From positions 1 to 44,403 of the forward strand of contig CABHPB010000041.1 in NCBI GenBank assembly GCA_902168115.1: DNA of 44,403 bases, written 5' to 3'. This document shows positions 34,644-42,155 of the stretch, one piece after another. The notes under the pieces were generated by a model that saw nothing but the letters and a program-made list of their open reading frames with translations, did no database searches and was not told where the DNA came from. Origin of the DNA: an uncultured Methylopila sp. Its GTDB lineage: Bacteria; Pseudomonadota; Alphaproteobacteria; Rhizobiales; Methylopilaceae. The stretch's first letter is position 1, and each line of letters opens with the position of its first letter. The position numbers and the translations under genes were made by a program.

Positions 34644-36508
34644 GCCGCAGCGGCCTCCTCGAGCTCGGCGCTTGCGCCGAGCCAGGTCTCCTCGGCCTCG
34701 GCGAGCGCCGTCACGAAATCGGCGCGGCGCTTGCCGAGATCCGCCGCCTTCTGCGGCTTGCCCGGAAATCCGCCGCCGGCCGCAAGCTCGGCGTCGATCT
34801 TCTCGATCTCCGAGCCGACTTGCGCCATCAGCTCTTCGAGCGAGGCGATCTTCTTCTTCAGCGCGCCGACGTCGACGCGCTTCTCGGCCGCCTCGGCGTG
34901 CTTGCCGGTGCCCCCGCCCGCATTTTTCGACTTCCGGCCCGAGCCCTCGGCCGAGAGGATGTATTTGCGGTAGTCGTCGAGGTCGCCGTCGAAGGCGCGC
35001 ACGCCCCCGTCCGCGACCAGCCACAGCCGGTCGGCCGTGTCGTCGAGCAGGTGCCGGTCATGGCTGATGAGGATGACCGCGCCGGAATATTCGTTGAGCG
35101 CCTGCGCCAGGCTCTCGCGGCTGTCGATGTCGAGATGGTTGGTCGGCTCGTCGAGGATAAGCAGATGCGGGGCGTGGAACACCGCGAGGCCGAAGGCGAG
35201 GCGCGCCTTCTCGCCGCCCGACATCTTGCCGACGATCGTGTTGGCGCGCTCGCCCGGAAAACCGATCTTGGCGACGCGGCCGCGCACCTGCGCGTCGCTC
35301 GCCTCCGGCATCTTGGCGCGGATGTGATCGTACGGGGTGGCCTCGATGTTGAGGTCCTCGACCTGATGCTGGGCGAAGAAGCCGACCAGAATCTTCTCGG
35401 ACTTGTTGACCCGGCCCGACATCGCCTTCAGCCGGCCGGCGAGGAGTTTTGCGAAGGTCGACTTGCCGTTGCCGTTCGAGCCGAGCAGCGCGATCCGGTC
35501 GTCCGGGTCGAGCCTCAGGTCCAGCTTGTGCAGGATGGTCTTGTCGCCATAGCCGGCCGAGACGCCGTCGAGCGCGATCAGCGGCGGCGCCAGCTCCTTC
35601 TCTGGATCGGGGATGAAGAACGGGGTCACGCTGCGCTCAATCATCGCCGCGATCGGCTGCATCTTGGCGAGGCGCTTGACGCGCGACTGGGCCTGCGTGG
35701 CCTTGGAGGCTTTGGCCTTGAAGCGCGCGATGAAGGCTTCCAGCCGCGCGCGCTCGTCGGCCTGCGCCTTCTGCGCCTTCTGGTCGAGCAGCAGTTTTTC
35801 GCGCCGCATGCGGTCGAACTGGTCGTAGTTGCCCTTCCAGAGGTTCAGCTTGCCGTTCTCGAAATGCAGGATGAAGTCGACCGAGGCGTTCAGCAGGTCG
35901 CGGTCATGGCTGATGACCAGCAGCGTGCGCGGATACTTCGCCAGATAATCCTGCAGCCAGAGCGTGCCCTCGAGATCGAGGTGGTTCGTCGGCTCGTCGA
36001 GCAGCAGGAGGTCCGGCTCGGAGAACAGCACGGCGGCGAGCGCGACGCGCATCCGCCAGCCGCCGGAGAAGTCCGAGCAGGGGCGGTTCTGCGCGTCCTC
36101 GTCGAAGCCGAGGCCGGAGAGGATGCGCGCGGCGCGCGAGGGCGCGTCATAGGCGTCGATGTCCATCAGACGCTCGATGATCTCGGCGATCCGGTTCGGA
36201 TCGGTCGCGGTCTCCTGCTCCTTCATCAGCGCGGCGCGCTCAAGGTCGGCCGCGAGCACCACGTCGATCAGCGCCTCGGGACCGGACGGCGCCTCCTGCG
36301 CGACCTTACCGATCCGCGCGTTCTTCGGGATCGTGACGGAGCCGTCGTCGGCGTGGAGGTCGCCGGTGAGGATCTTGAACAGCGTGGTCTTGCCGGTGCC
36401 GTTGCGGCCGACGACGCCGACGCGCGCGCCCTCCGGCAGCGCGACGCTCGCGCCCTCGATCAGCGTGCGTCCCGCGACGCGGCAGGTGAGATCTTTGACG
36501 TGGATCAT
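34640..36508 (-). CDS. ABC-F family ATPase (Uup/YheS-like ribosome-associated)
   Basis: 622 residues from ATG 36508 (MIHVKDLTCRVAGRTLIEGA). Two fused ABC domains and no membrane segment. Walker A motifs are GRNGTGKTT (34-42) and GSNGNGKST. The signatures are FSGGWRMRVALA and MSGGEKARLAF, each followed by LLLDEPTNHLD or LILDEPTNHLD. The charged interdomain linker (LLDQKAQKAQADERARLEAFIARFKAKASKATQAQSR) is the P-site tRNA-interaction motif region. A C-terminal coiled coil (KKKIASLEELMAQVGSEIEKIDAEL) fits Uup/YheS. ABC-F proteins rescue or tune translating ribosomes. It heads a tightly coupled operon with a YeeE-like gene. Confidence 0.93.
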   Translation of the reverse strand: MIHVKDLTCRVAGRTLIEGASVALPEGARVGVVGRNGTGKTTLFKILTGDLHADDGSVTIPKNARIGKVAQEAPSGPEALIDVVLAADLERAALMKEQETATDPNRIAEIIERLMDIDAYDAPSRAARILSGLGFDEDAQNRPCSDFSGGWRMRVALAAVLFSEPDLLLLDEPTNHLDLEGTLWLQDYLAKYPRTLLVISHDRDLLNASVDFILHFENGKLNLWKGNYDQFDRMRREKLLLDQKAQKAQADERARLEAFIARFKAKASKATQAQSRVKRLAKMQPIAAMIERSVTPFFIPDPEKELAPPLIALDGVSAGYGDKTILHKLDLRLDPDDRIALLGSNGNGKSTFAKLLAGRLKAMSGRVNKSEKILVGFFAQHQVEDLNIEATPYDHIRAKMPEASDAQVRGRVAKIGFPGERANTIVGKMSGGEKARLAFGLAVFHAPHLLILDEPTNHLDIDSRESLAQALNEYSGAVILISHDRHLLDDTADRLWLVADGGVRAFDGDLDDYRKYILSAEGSGRKSKNAGGGTGKHAEAAEKRVDVGALKKKIASLEELMAQVGSEIEKIDAELAAGGGFPGKPQKAADLGKRRADFVTALAEAEETWLGASAELEEAAAA

Positions 36509-36651
36509 GACGCGGCTCTTGTGCCGCGCATGGTGCGGCGCGGCAAGAGCGTTATCCGGGATCCGGCGATGCTCTACGTAGTCCCACAGATTGAGGCGCG
36601 CCCCCAGCGGACTACCATGCCGGCCGAATTCACCGGTCCGGGGCGACGACG

Positions 36652-38079
36652 ATGTGGATGCGCATGCAAACGGGGCGGGCGGCTCTCGCCTCAGCGACGC
36701 TGGGCGCCCTCGGGCTGACGTTCGCCGCAAGCGCCGCCTGCGCGGGCGACTTCACCATCATCCACAAGTTCGTCGCGGGGAGCGCGAAGGGCTACGTCCC
36801 GAGCGGCGAACTCAGCTTCGGGGACGACGGCGCGCTCTACGGCGTGACCTCGCGCGGCGGCAAGGCCTGTCCGACCGGCGACGGCGCCTGCGGCGGGACC
36901 GTCTACCGGCTGGCGCCGCCAGAGAAGGGCTCGAAGTGGAGCCATGAGGTCCTGCACAGTTTCGCAGGCGGGCCCGTCGGGGCGGCGCCGAAGGCGGGCG
37001 TCACCGTCGCCAAGGGCACGATCATCGGCTCCACCACCTATGGCGGCAAGGTCGACTGCACGGAGGAGCCGCACGGCTGGGGCTGCGGGACGTTCTGGCA
37101 GATGCTGCCGCCGGACGGGAAAAACGGCGCCTGGAAGTACGACGTCTTCTACACGCTTCCGGGCGGGACGGGGCTTCGTCTGCCGGACAGCGAGTTCACG
37201 CGCTCCGGCGATCAGATCGTCGGCTCCACCCAGCGGGGCGGCAGGTTCGACAAGGGCGCCTTCCTGGTCCTCGTTCCATCCAAGTCGAAGCCGGACGGCG
37301 GCGTCGGGCCGCAAAGCGTCATCCTCGAGGAAGGCTGCAAGATCATATGGGAGCTTGAGGGCAGCACCGAGTTGGAGCAGCCGGTCTCCATCTTCGATTT
37401 CTTCGACCAGAAGAAGAGGCCGTCGGGTCCGGTCATCTATCACGCGGCCGCAATGAGCGCCGGCGACGACGACTGCGTCGGCGCGACCAACGGGTGCGGC
37501 GGCGTGGGTTCGCTGAGCGCTCCGGGCGGCGCTGAACTGGCGACCGCTTCGGCGAAAAAGGACGACGGCTGGAGCTTTACGGTGAACCACTCTTTCCTGG
37601 GGGCGAAGAAGGGCGGCTTCCCGATTTCCGGCGGCGGCGAGGACGAGGACGGCGTGCTCTACGGCTCGGCCTATGGCGGCGTTCCCTGCAAGGCCTTTAT
37701 CAACTCGCTTGGCTGCGGGGTGATCTACCGCATGACGCCGCCGCCCAAGAAGGGCGGGACGTGGGGTTACGAGGTCATCTACAGCTTCAAGGGCGGCAAG
37801 GACGGCGACCGCCCGATCGGCCGGATGGCGCTCGACAAGGCCGGCAGGCTCTACGGCGTCACGACTTATGGCGGGAAGTGCGCCTTCGTGCCGAACGGCG
37901 GATGCGGCACGATCTGGCGGCTGACGCCGCCGAAGAAGAAGGGCGAGGCCTGGAAGCACGAGGTCCTGCACGCCTTCGACGCCGCCACTGACGGCAAATG
38001 GCCGTCGAGCGGACTCACCCGCGCCGGCGACGACCTGTTCGGCGCGACCGACAGAGCGGTGTACCGGCTGAAATCCTGA
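36652..38079 (+). CDS. Secreted GloVer-repeat protein (TIGR03803 type)
   Basis: 475 residues with a signal peptide (about 1-31, LTFAASAACAG). The mature protein is built from repeats of the form GDDGALYGVTSRGGK...GGTVYRL, separated by HEVLHSFAGG-like strands: SGELSFGDDGALYGVTSRGG, KGTIIGSTTYGG, EDEDGVLYGSAYGG, DKAGRLYGVTTYGG and AGDDLFGAT. This is the GloVer (Gloeobacter/Verrucomicrobia) repeat, expected to form a beta-propeller-like structure. Cysteines recur in pairs (KACPTGDGACGG, CAFVPNGGCG), suggesting disulfides. Function of the family is unknown. ATG 36652 is used; ATGs at 36658 and 36664 are also possible. Confidence 0.85.
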   Translation: MWMRMQTGRAALASATLGALGLTFAASAACAGDFTIIHKFVAGSAKGYVPSGELSFGDDGALYGVTSRGGKACPTGDGACGGTVYRLAPPEKGSKWSHEVLHSFAGGPVGAAPKAGVTVAKGTIIGSTTYGGKVDCTEEPHGWGCGTFWQMLPPDGKNGAWKYDVFYTLPGGTGLRLPDSEFTRSGDQIVGSTQRGGRFDKGAFLVLVPSKSKPDGGVGPQSVILEEGCKIIWELEGSTELEQPVSIFDFFDQKKRPSGPVIYHAAAMSAGDDDCVGATNGCGGVGSLSAPGGAELATASAKKDDGWSFTVNHSFLGAKKGGFPISGGGEDEDGVLYGSAYGGVPCKAFINSLGCGVIYRMTPPPKKGGTWGYEVIYSFKGGKDGDRPIGRMALDKAGRLYGVTTYGGKCAFVPNGGCGTIWRLTPPKKKGEAWKHEVLHAFDAATDGKWPSSGLTRAGDDLFGATDRAVYRLKS

Positions 38080-38181
38080 TTGGCTCACCCGGTTACCGCG
38101 CTGATTGAACCTGTTCCAGCAGGCAACGAATAGCATCGGGACGCCAACAACTTCGATTCGAGGCGGCGCGGGTCCGGCGTT

Positions 38182-38222
38182 GCTGTTCACGGATCGATCA
38201 CGGCTGTTCACGGGGATGTCAT
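38182..38222 (+). promoter_or_regulatory. Phased repeat upstream of the alkaline phosphatase gene
   Basis: GCTGTTCACGG occurs twice, at 38182-38192 and 38203-38213, with ATCACGG in between (38197-38203). The TCACGG cores are therefore spaced 11 and 10 bases, one helical turn each. ATGTCAT, one base off the PHO-box half-site CTGTCAT, follows at 38216-38222. The block ends 48 bp before the phosphatase ATG. Likely a binding site for a direct-repeat regulator such as PhoB, but the match is imperfect. Confidence 0.4.
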
Positions 38223-38269
38223 CGAGCGTATGCCAGATGGCGGCCTAACCCTCCGTGGAGAAGCCAGAA

Positions 38270-39643
38270 ATGCCCAAGGGCCAGATCATCGCGGCATCCG
38301 CCGCGGCGCTGCTGCTTGCGACCGGACTGCATCCGGTCCATGCGCAGGACGTCGAAGCCGCCAAGAAGAAAGCCGGTCCCGCGAAGAACGTTATCCTGTT
38401 CATCGGCGACGGCATGGGCGTCTCCGAGGTGACCGCCGCCCGCTACTACGAGTTCGGCGCCGCCGGCCGGATGAACTTCGACGAGCTGAAGTACACCGGC
38501 TTCCAGACCACTTGGTCGCTGAAGCCGGGCCCGGGCCCGCGCTACCAGGTCGACTACGCGCCGGATTCGGCCGCGACCGGCACCATGTGGGCGACCGGCA
38601 AGAAGACCGTCGACGAGCGCATCTCGCAGGGCCCGAGCGAGGCGCTCGACGTTCCCGGCAAGAACTACAAGACCCTGATCGAGGCCTTCCAGACCAGGGG
38701 CAAGAAGGTCGGCAACGTCTCGACCGCCGAGATCACCGACGCCACGCCCGCGGTGCTCGTCTCGCACATGAGCCTGCGCGGCTGCCAGGCGCCGGCCAAC
38801 ATGACGGCCTGCCCGAACGAGACCAAGGCCAAGGGCGGCCTCGGCTCGATCTCCGAGCAACTGGTCGACCACCTCGCCGACGTCACGCTCGGCGGCGGCC
38901 GCGCCCGCTTCGACGAGACCGGCGGCCCGATCGCCGGCGGTGCCGACAGCGGCAAGACCGTGCTCGAATCCGCCAAGCGGCAGGGCTACAAGCTGATCGG
39001 CACGGCCGAGGAGCTCGACGCGCTGAAGCCCGGCAAGAAGCCGGTCCTCGGCCTGTTCAACGCCGGCAACATGACGACCGAGTGGAGCGGCCCGCAGGCG
39101 GTTCCGGGCGACGGCGTCGACGCGCACAAGTGCGCCCGCAACAACCGCCCCGCCAACGAGCCCTCGCTCTCCGCCATGACCAAGAAGGCGATCGAGCTGC
39201 TCGAGGGAAGCGAGGAGGGCTTCTTCCTGCAGGTCGAGGGCGCCTCGATCGACAAGCAGGACCACGCCGCCAACGCCTGCGGCCAGATCGGCGAGACCGT
39301 CGCCTTCGACAAGGCGATCGGCGTCGCGCTCAAGTTCCAGGAGAAGAACCCGGACACGCTGATCGTCGTCACCGCCGACCACTCGCACACCAGCCTGATC
39401 GTCTCCGAGGACTCCTCGGGAACGGGCAACCCGACCGGCTACTCCGACAATCTGATCACCAAGGACGGTCAGACGATGCGGATCACCTACGGCACAGCCG
39501 GCGGCCCCGGCCCAGTCGCGACCCCGCCGAGCCAGCAGCACACCGGCGGCGTCGTGCCAATCTGGGCGCAGGGCCCGGGCGCCTCGGCGATCCTCGGCAC
39601 CACCGACCACACCGACCTGTTCGCGATCCTTCAGGGCAAGTGA
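38270..39643 (+). CDS. Alkaline phosphatase (PhoA family), exported
   Basis: 457 residues from ATG 38270, preceded by GGAGAAG; GTG 38255 would leave that site inside the gene. Signal peptide about 1-25 (ending HPVHAQ). The metal-binding NVILFIGDGMG is near residue 42, the nucleophile is Ser100 in YAPDSAATGT, and FFLQVEGASIDKQDHAAN plus VVTADHSHTS supply further zinc and magnesium ligands. SQQHTGGVVPIWAQGPGA is the last metal site (HTGG). It releases phosphate from organic monoesters in the periplasm. The neighbouring gene is PhoX, giving a phosphate-scavenging pair. Confidence 0.94.
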   Translation: MPKGQIIAASAAALLLATGLHPVHAQDVEAAKKKAGPAKNVILFIGDGMGVSEVTAARYYEFGAAGRMNFDELKYTGFQTTWSLKPGPGPRYQVDYAPDSAATGTMWATGKKTVDERISQGPSEALDVPGKNYKTLIEAFQTRGKKVGNVSTAEITDATPAVLVSHMSLRGCQAPANMTACPNETKAKGGLGSISEQLVDHLADVTLGGGRARFDETGGPIAGGADSGKTVLESAKRQGYKLIGTAEELDALKPGKKPVLGLFNAGNMTTEWSGPQAVPGDGVDAHKCARNNRPANEPSLSAMTKKAIELLEGSEEGFFLQVEGASIDKQDHAANACGQIGETVAFDKAIGVALKFQEKNPDTLIVVTADHSHTSLIVSEDSSGTGNPTGYSDNLITKDGQTMRITYGTAGGPGPVATPPSQQHTGGVVPIWAQGPGASAILGTTDHTDLFAILQGK

Positions 39644-39706
39644 GCCCGGTTTCGGGCGTATGCGGGGCGGCCTGAAGAAGCCTTCCCGCGTCCTGAAAGA
39701 CCCTGC

Positions 39707-39745
39707 CGCGTCGGAGCCGGGCAAACCCCGCTCCGGCGCGTTTTT
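39707..39745 (+). terminator. Intrinsic terminator after the alkaline phosphatase gene
   Basis: Stem CGCGTCGGAGC (39707-39717)/GCTCCGGCGCG (39730-39740), 11 pairs counting one T-G wobble, extended inside by GGG/CCC, is followed at once by TTTTT (39741-39745). A smaller hairpin, GCCCG/CGGGC (39644-39657), sits just after the stop codon. Confidence 0.85.
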
Positions 39746-39796
39746 CATTGCGCCGGCTATGCGCCCACGAAGGGCGATCATCCCCAGCTAACGAAA

Positions 39797-39825
39797 CCGT
39801 TACCATGCTGTCAGACGGCTGACAC
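39797..39825 (+). promoter_or_regulatory. PHO box upstream of phoX
   Basis: CTGTCAG (39808-39814), ACGG, CTGACAC (39819-39825) matches the PhoB direct repeat CTGTCAT-N4-CTGTCAT with two mismatches in total, and the 11-base period is exact. A weaker third unit, CCGTTAC (39797-39803), is in phase upstream. It lies 53 bp before the phoX start, so induction under phosphate starvation is expected. Confidence 0.6.
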
Positions 39826-39877
39826 AACCCGTGGGGCAATTGGAGCCATTCCAATTCCAATGCACCGGGGTATTGAC

Positions 39878-41884
39878 ATGACGGACGACAACCGCGCCGA
39901 GCCGCACGTCGGCGAGCCGCTCGACGAAGAGGCGATCGGCATCGATCGCCCGGGCCTGCACGCCGCTCCCGGCGCGCGCCCGCAGAACGAGACCTTCGGC
40001 GACATCATCGCGCGCAACATCGCCCGCCGGTCCTTCCTGCTCGGCCTCGGCGCGAGCGTGCCGGTGCTGATGACGGCGAAGCTGCCGGGCATCTCCGGCG
40101 AGGCCGAGGCGGCGAACGTCGACAAGCTCCGCTTCAAGCCGATCCAGCCTTCGAGCGCCGACGAGATCCTCGTCCCGCAGGGCTACACCCACGACGTGCT
40201 CGTCTCCTGGGGCGATCCGCTGTTTCCCGGCGCTCCGAAGCTCAACGTCGCCAAGCAGACGGCCGCCGCGCAGAACCAGCAGTTCGGCTACAACAACGAC
40301 TTCGTCGGCTTCTTCGATCTCGGCGACGACCGCGCGCTGCTCGCGGTGAACCACGAGTACACGACCGGCAAGGACATGTTCCCGGTCTACAATCCGGGCG
40401 TCGACAAGAGCCAAGCCGACGTCGAGATCGCCGCCCATGGCGGCTCGGTCGTCGAGATCAAGAAGAACGGCCGCGACTGGAAGGTCGTGAAGAGCACGAC
40501 CTACAACCGGCGCATCACCGCCGAGACCGAGATGGAGATCACCGGTCCGGCCGCGCGCCACTCGCTGATGAAGACCAAGGAGAACCCGGCGGGCGCCCGC
40601 GTCCACGGCATGCTCAACAACTGCTCCGGCGGCAAGACGCCGTGGGGCACGTGGCTCACCTGCGAGGAGAACTTCAACCAGTACTTCGCGAACAACGGCC
40701 TGCTGCCGGACGGCCCGGTCAAGGCCGCGCACGCCCGCTACGGCGTCACCTCCGGCGCGACGGGGCGCAAGTGGGAGGCGTTCTACGACCGCTTCGACGT
40801 GACCAAGGAGCCGAACGAGCCGTTCCGTTTCGGCTGGGTGGTCGAGATCGACCCGTACGACCCGACCTTCATGCCGCGCAAGCGCACCGCGCTCGGCCGC
40901 GCCAAGCACGAGGCCGCCACCACGGCGCTCACCAAGGACGGCCGCGTCGCGGTCTACATGGGCGACGACCAGCAGTTCGACTACATCTACAAGTTCGTCA
41001 GCAAGGGTAAGGTCAAGAAGAAGCGCGAAGCCAACTTCGACCTGCTCGACGAGGGCGTGCTCTACGTCGCCAGGATGTCCGACGACAACACCGGCGAGTG
41101 GATCGAGCTGTCGATGAACAACCCGACGCTCGCCGCGCTCTACAAGGACGACGGCGAGATCCTGATCAAGACGCGCCTCGCCGCCGACGCGGTCGGCGCG
41201 ACCGCGATGGACCGTCCCGAGGACGTCCAGCCGAACCCGGTCTCGGGCAAGGTCTACCTGACCATGACCAACAACTCGGCCCGCACGACGGTGCGCCCGG
41301 ACGCCGGCGAGACCGCCGCGAACCCCCGCACGCCGAACTTCAACGGCCACATCATCGAGCTGACCGAGAACGGCGACGACCACGGCGCGACAACGTTCAA
41401 GTGGGAGATCTTCCTGCTCTGCGGCAACCCGACGATCGACCTGAAGACCGACGCCGAGGAACTCACCCCGGGCCTTGCCTCCAGCGCGACCTTCTTCGCC
41501 GGCTACGCCGACGCCAGCAAGCTCGGCAAGGTCGCCTCGCCGGACAACATCGCCTTCGACAGCCGCGGCAACCTCTGGATCGCGACCGACGGACAGCCGT
41601 CGAGCGCCGATCTCGGCCGACCGAACGACGCGATCCATGTCGTGCCGACGGACGGCCCGGACCGCGGCTACCTGCGCCAGTTCCTCTCCGGTCCGAAGGG
41701 CTCCGAGGTGTGCGGGCCGGAGTTCACGCCGGACGACAAGACGCTCTTCGCCGCGATCCAGCATCCGGGCGAGGACGGCGGCTTCCCGAACACGATCAGC
41801 GCCTGGCCGCCGGACAACAAACCGTTCCCGCGCCCGAGCGTGATCGCGGTCCGCCGCAAGGACGGCGGGATCGTCGGCAGCTGA
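39878..41884 (+). CDS. phoX: PhoX-family alkaline phosphatase, Tat-exported
   Basis: 668 residues from ATG 39878, with GGGG seven bases upstream; ATG 39860 has no ribosome site. A twin-arginine signal is at residues 50-66 (ARRSFLLGLGASVPVLM), preceded by a long N-terminal region as usual for PhoX. The body contains FVGFFDLGDDRALLAVNHEYT, MLNNCSGGKTPWGTWLTCEENFNQYF, RFGWVVEIDP, MGDDQQFDYIYKFVS and SPDNIAFDSRGNLWIATDGQ, all hallmarks of the DUF839/PhoX beta-propeller. PhoX uses iron and calcium to hydrolyse a broad range of phosphate esters. Its Tat export contrasts with the Sec signal of the PhoA-type enzyme next door. Confidence 0.94.
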   Translation: MTDDNRAEPHVGEPLDEEAIGIDRPGLHAAPGARPQNETFGDIIARNIARRSFLLGLGASVPVLMTAKLPGISGEAEAANVDKLRFKPIQPSSADEILVPQGYTHDVLVSWGDPLFPGAPKLNVAKQTAAAQNQQFGYNNDFVGFFDLGDDRALLAVNHEYTTGKDMFPVYNPGVDKSQADVEIAAHGGSVVEIKKNGRDWKVVKSTTYNRRITAETEMEITGPAARHSLMKTKENPAGARVHGMLNNCSGGKTPWGTWLTCEENFNQYFANNGLLPDGPVKAAHARYGVTSGATGRKWEAFYDRFDVTKEPNEPFRFGWVVEIDPYDPTFMPRKRTALGRAKHEAATTALTKDGRVAVYMGDDQQFDYIYKFVSKGKVKKKREANFDLLDEGVLYVARMSDDNTGEWIELSMNNPTLAALYKDDGEILIKTRLAADAVGATAMDRPEDVQPNPVSGKVYLTMTNNSARTTVRPDAGETAANPRTPNFNGHIIELTENGDDHGATTFKWEIFLLCGNPTIDLKTDAEELTPGLASSATFFAGYADASKLGKVASPDNIAFDSRGNLWIATDGQPSSADLGRPNDAIHVVPTDGPDRGYLRQFLSGPKGSEVCGPEFTPDDKTLFAAIQHPGEDGGFPNTISAWPPDNKPFPRPSVIAVRRKDGGIVGS

Positions 41885-41898
41885 GAGCGTCGCTCTCC

Positions 41899-42041
41899 GT
41901 CATCGCCGGGCTTGACCCGGCGATCCATCGGGCGCGGACGCGCCCACGAAGTCGGATGCTTCCGACTTCGCTGCTTTGGTGAGGAACTCGGAAACATCCG
42001 AGTTCCTCGGGATGGATGCCCGGGTCAAGCCCGGGCATGAC
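41899..42041. repeat. Structured palindromic intergenic element, copy 2 (RIME-like)
   Basis: 143 bp after phoX. Five hairpins: ATCGCCGGG/CCCGGCGAT (41902-41924), GGGCGCG/CGCGCCC (41930-41945), CGAAGTCGGA/TCCGACTTCG (41947-41970), GAGGAACTCGGA/TCCGAGTTCCTC (41981-42008, 12 bp, perfect) and ATGCCCGGG/CCCGGGCAT (42016-42038). Starts GTCATC and ends ATGAC, making the whole unit an imperfect palindrome. Homologous in order to copy 1 at 32526, with paired base changes in the stems. Confidence 0.85.
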
Positions 42042-42113
42042 GACGAGGTTCCGAAGTTCAAGGCGCAAGCGTATCACGCGCCATGGCCCGGAGTTGTCGG
42101 GCCGTCCCTGAAG

Positions 42114-42141
42114 CGCCCGGCCGCAAGGCCGGGCGTTTTTT
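42114..42141 (+). terminator. Intrinsic terminator on the plus strand after phoX
   Basis: A perfect 9-bp stem CGCCCGGCC (42114-42122)/GGCCGGGCG (42127-42135) with a GCAA tetraloop is followed by TTTTTT (42136-42141). It is about 230 bp after phoX and 14 bp before the convergent aldehyde dehydrogenase stop. The palindromic element would therefore be transcribed as part of the phoX messenger. Confidence 0.85.
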
Positions 42142-42155
42142 CTTGAGGAGGGGCC

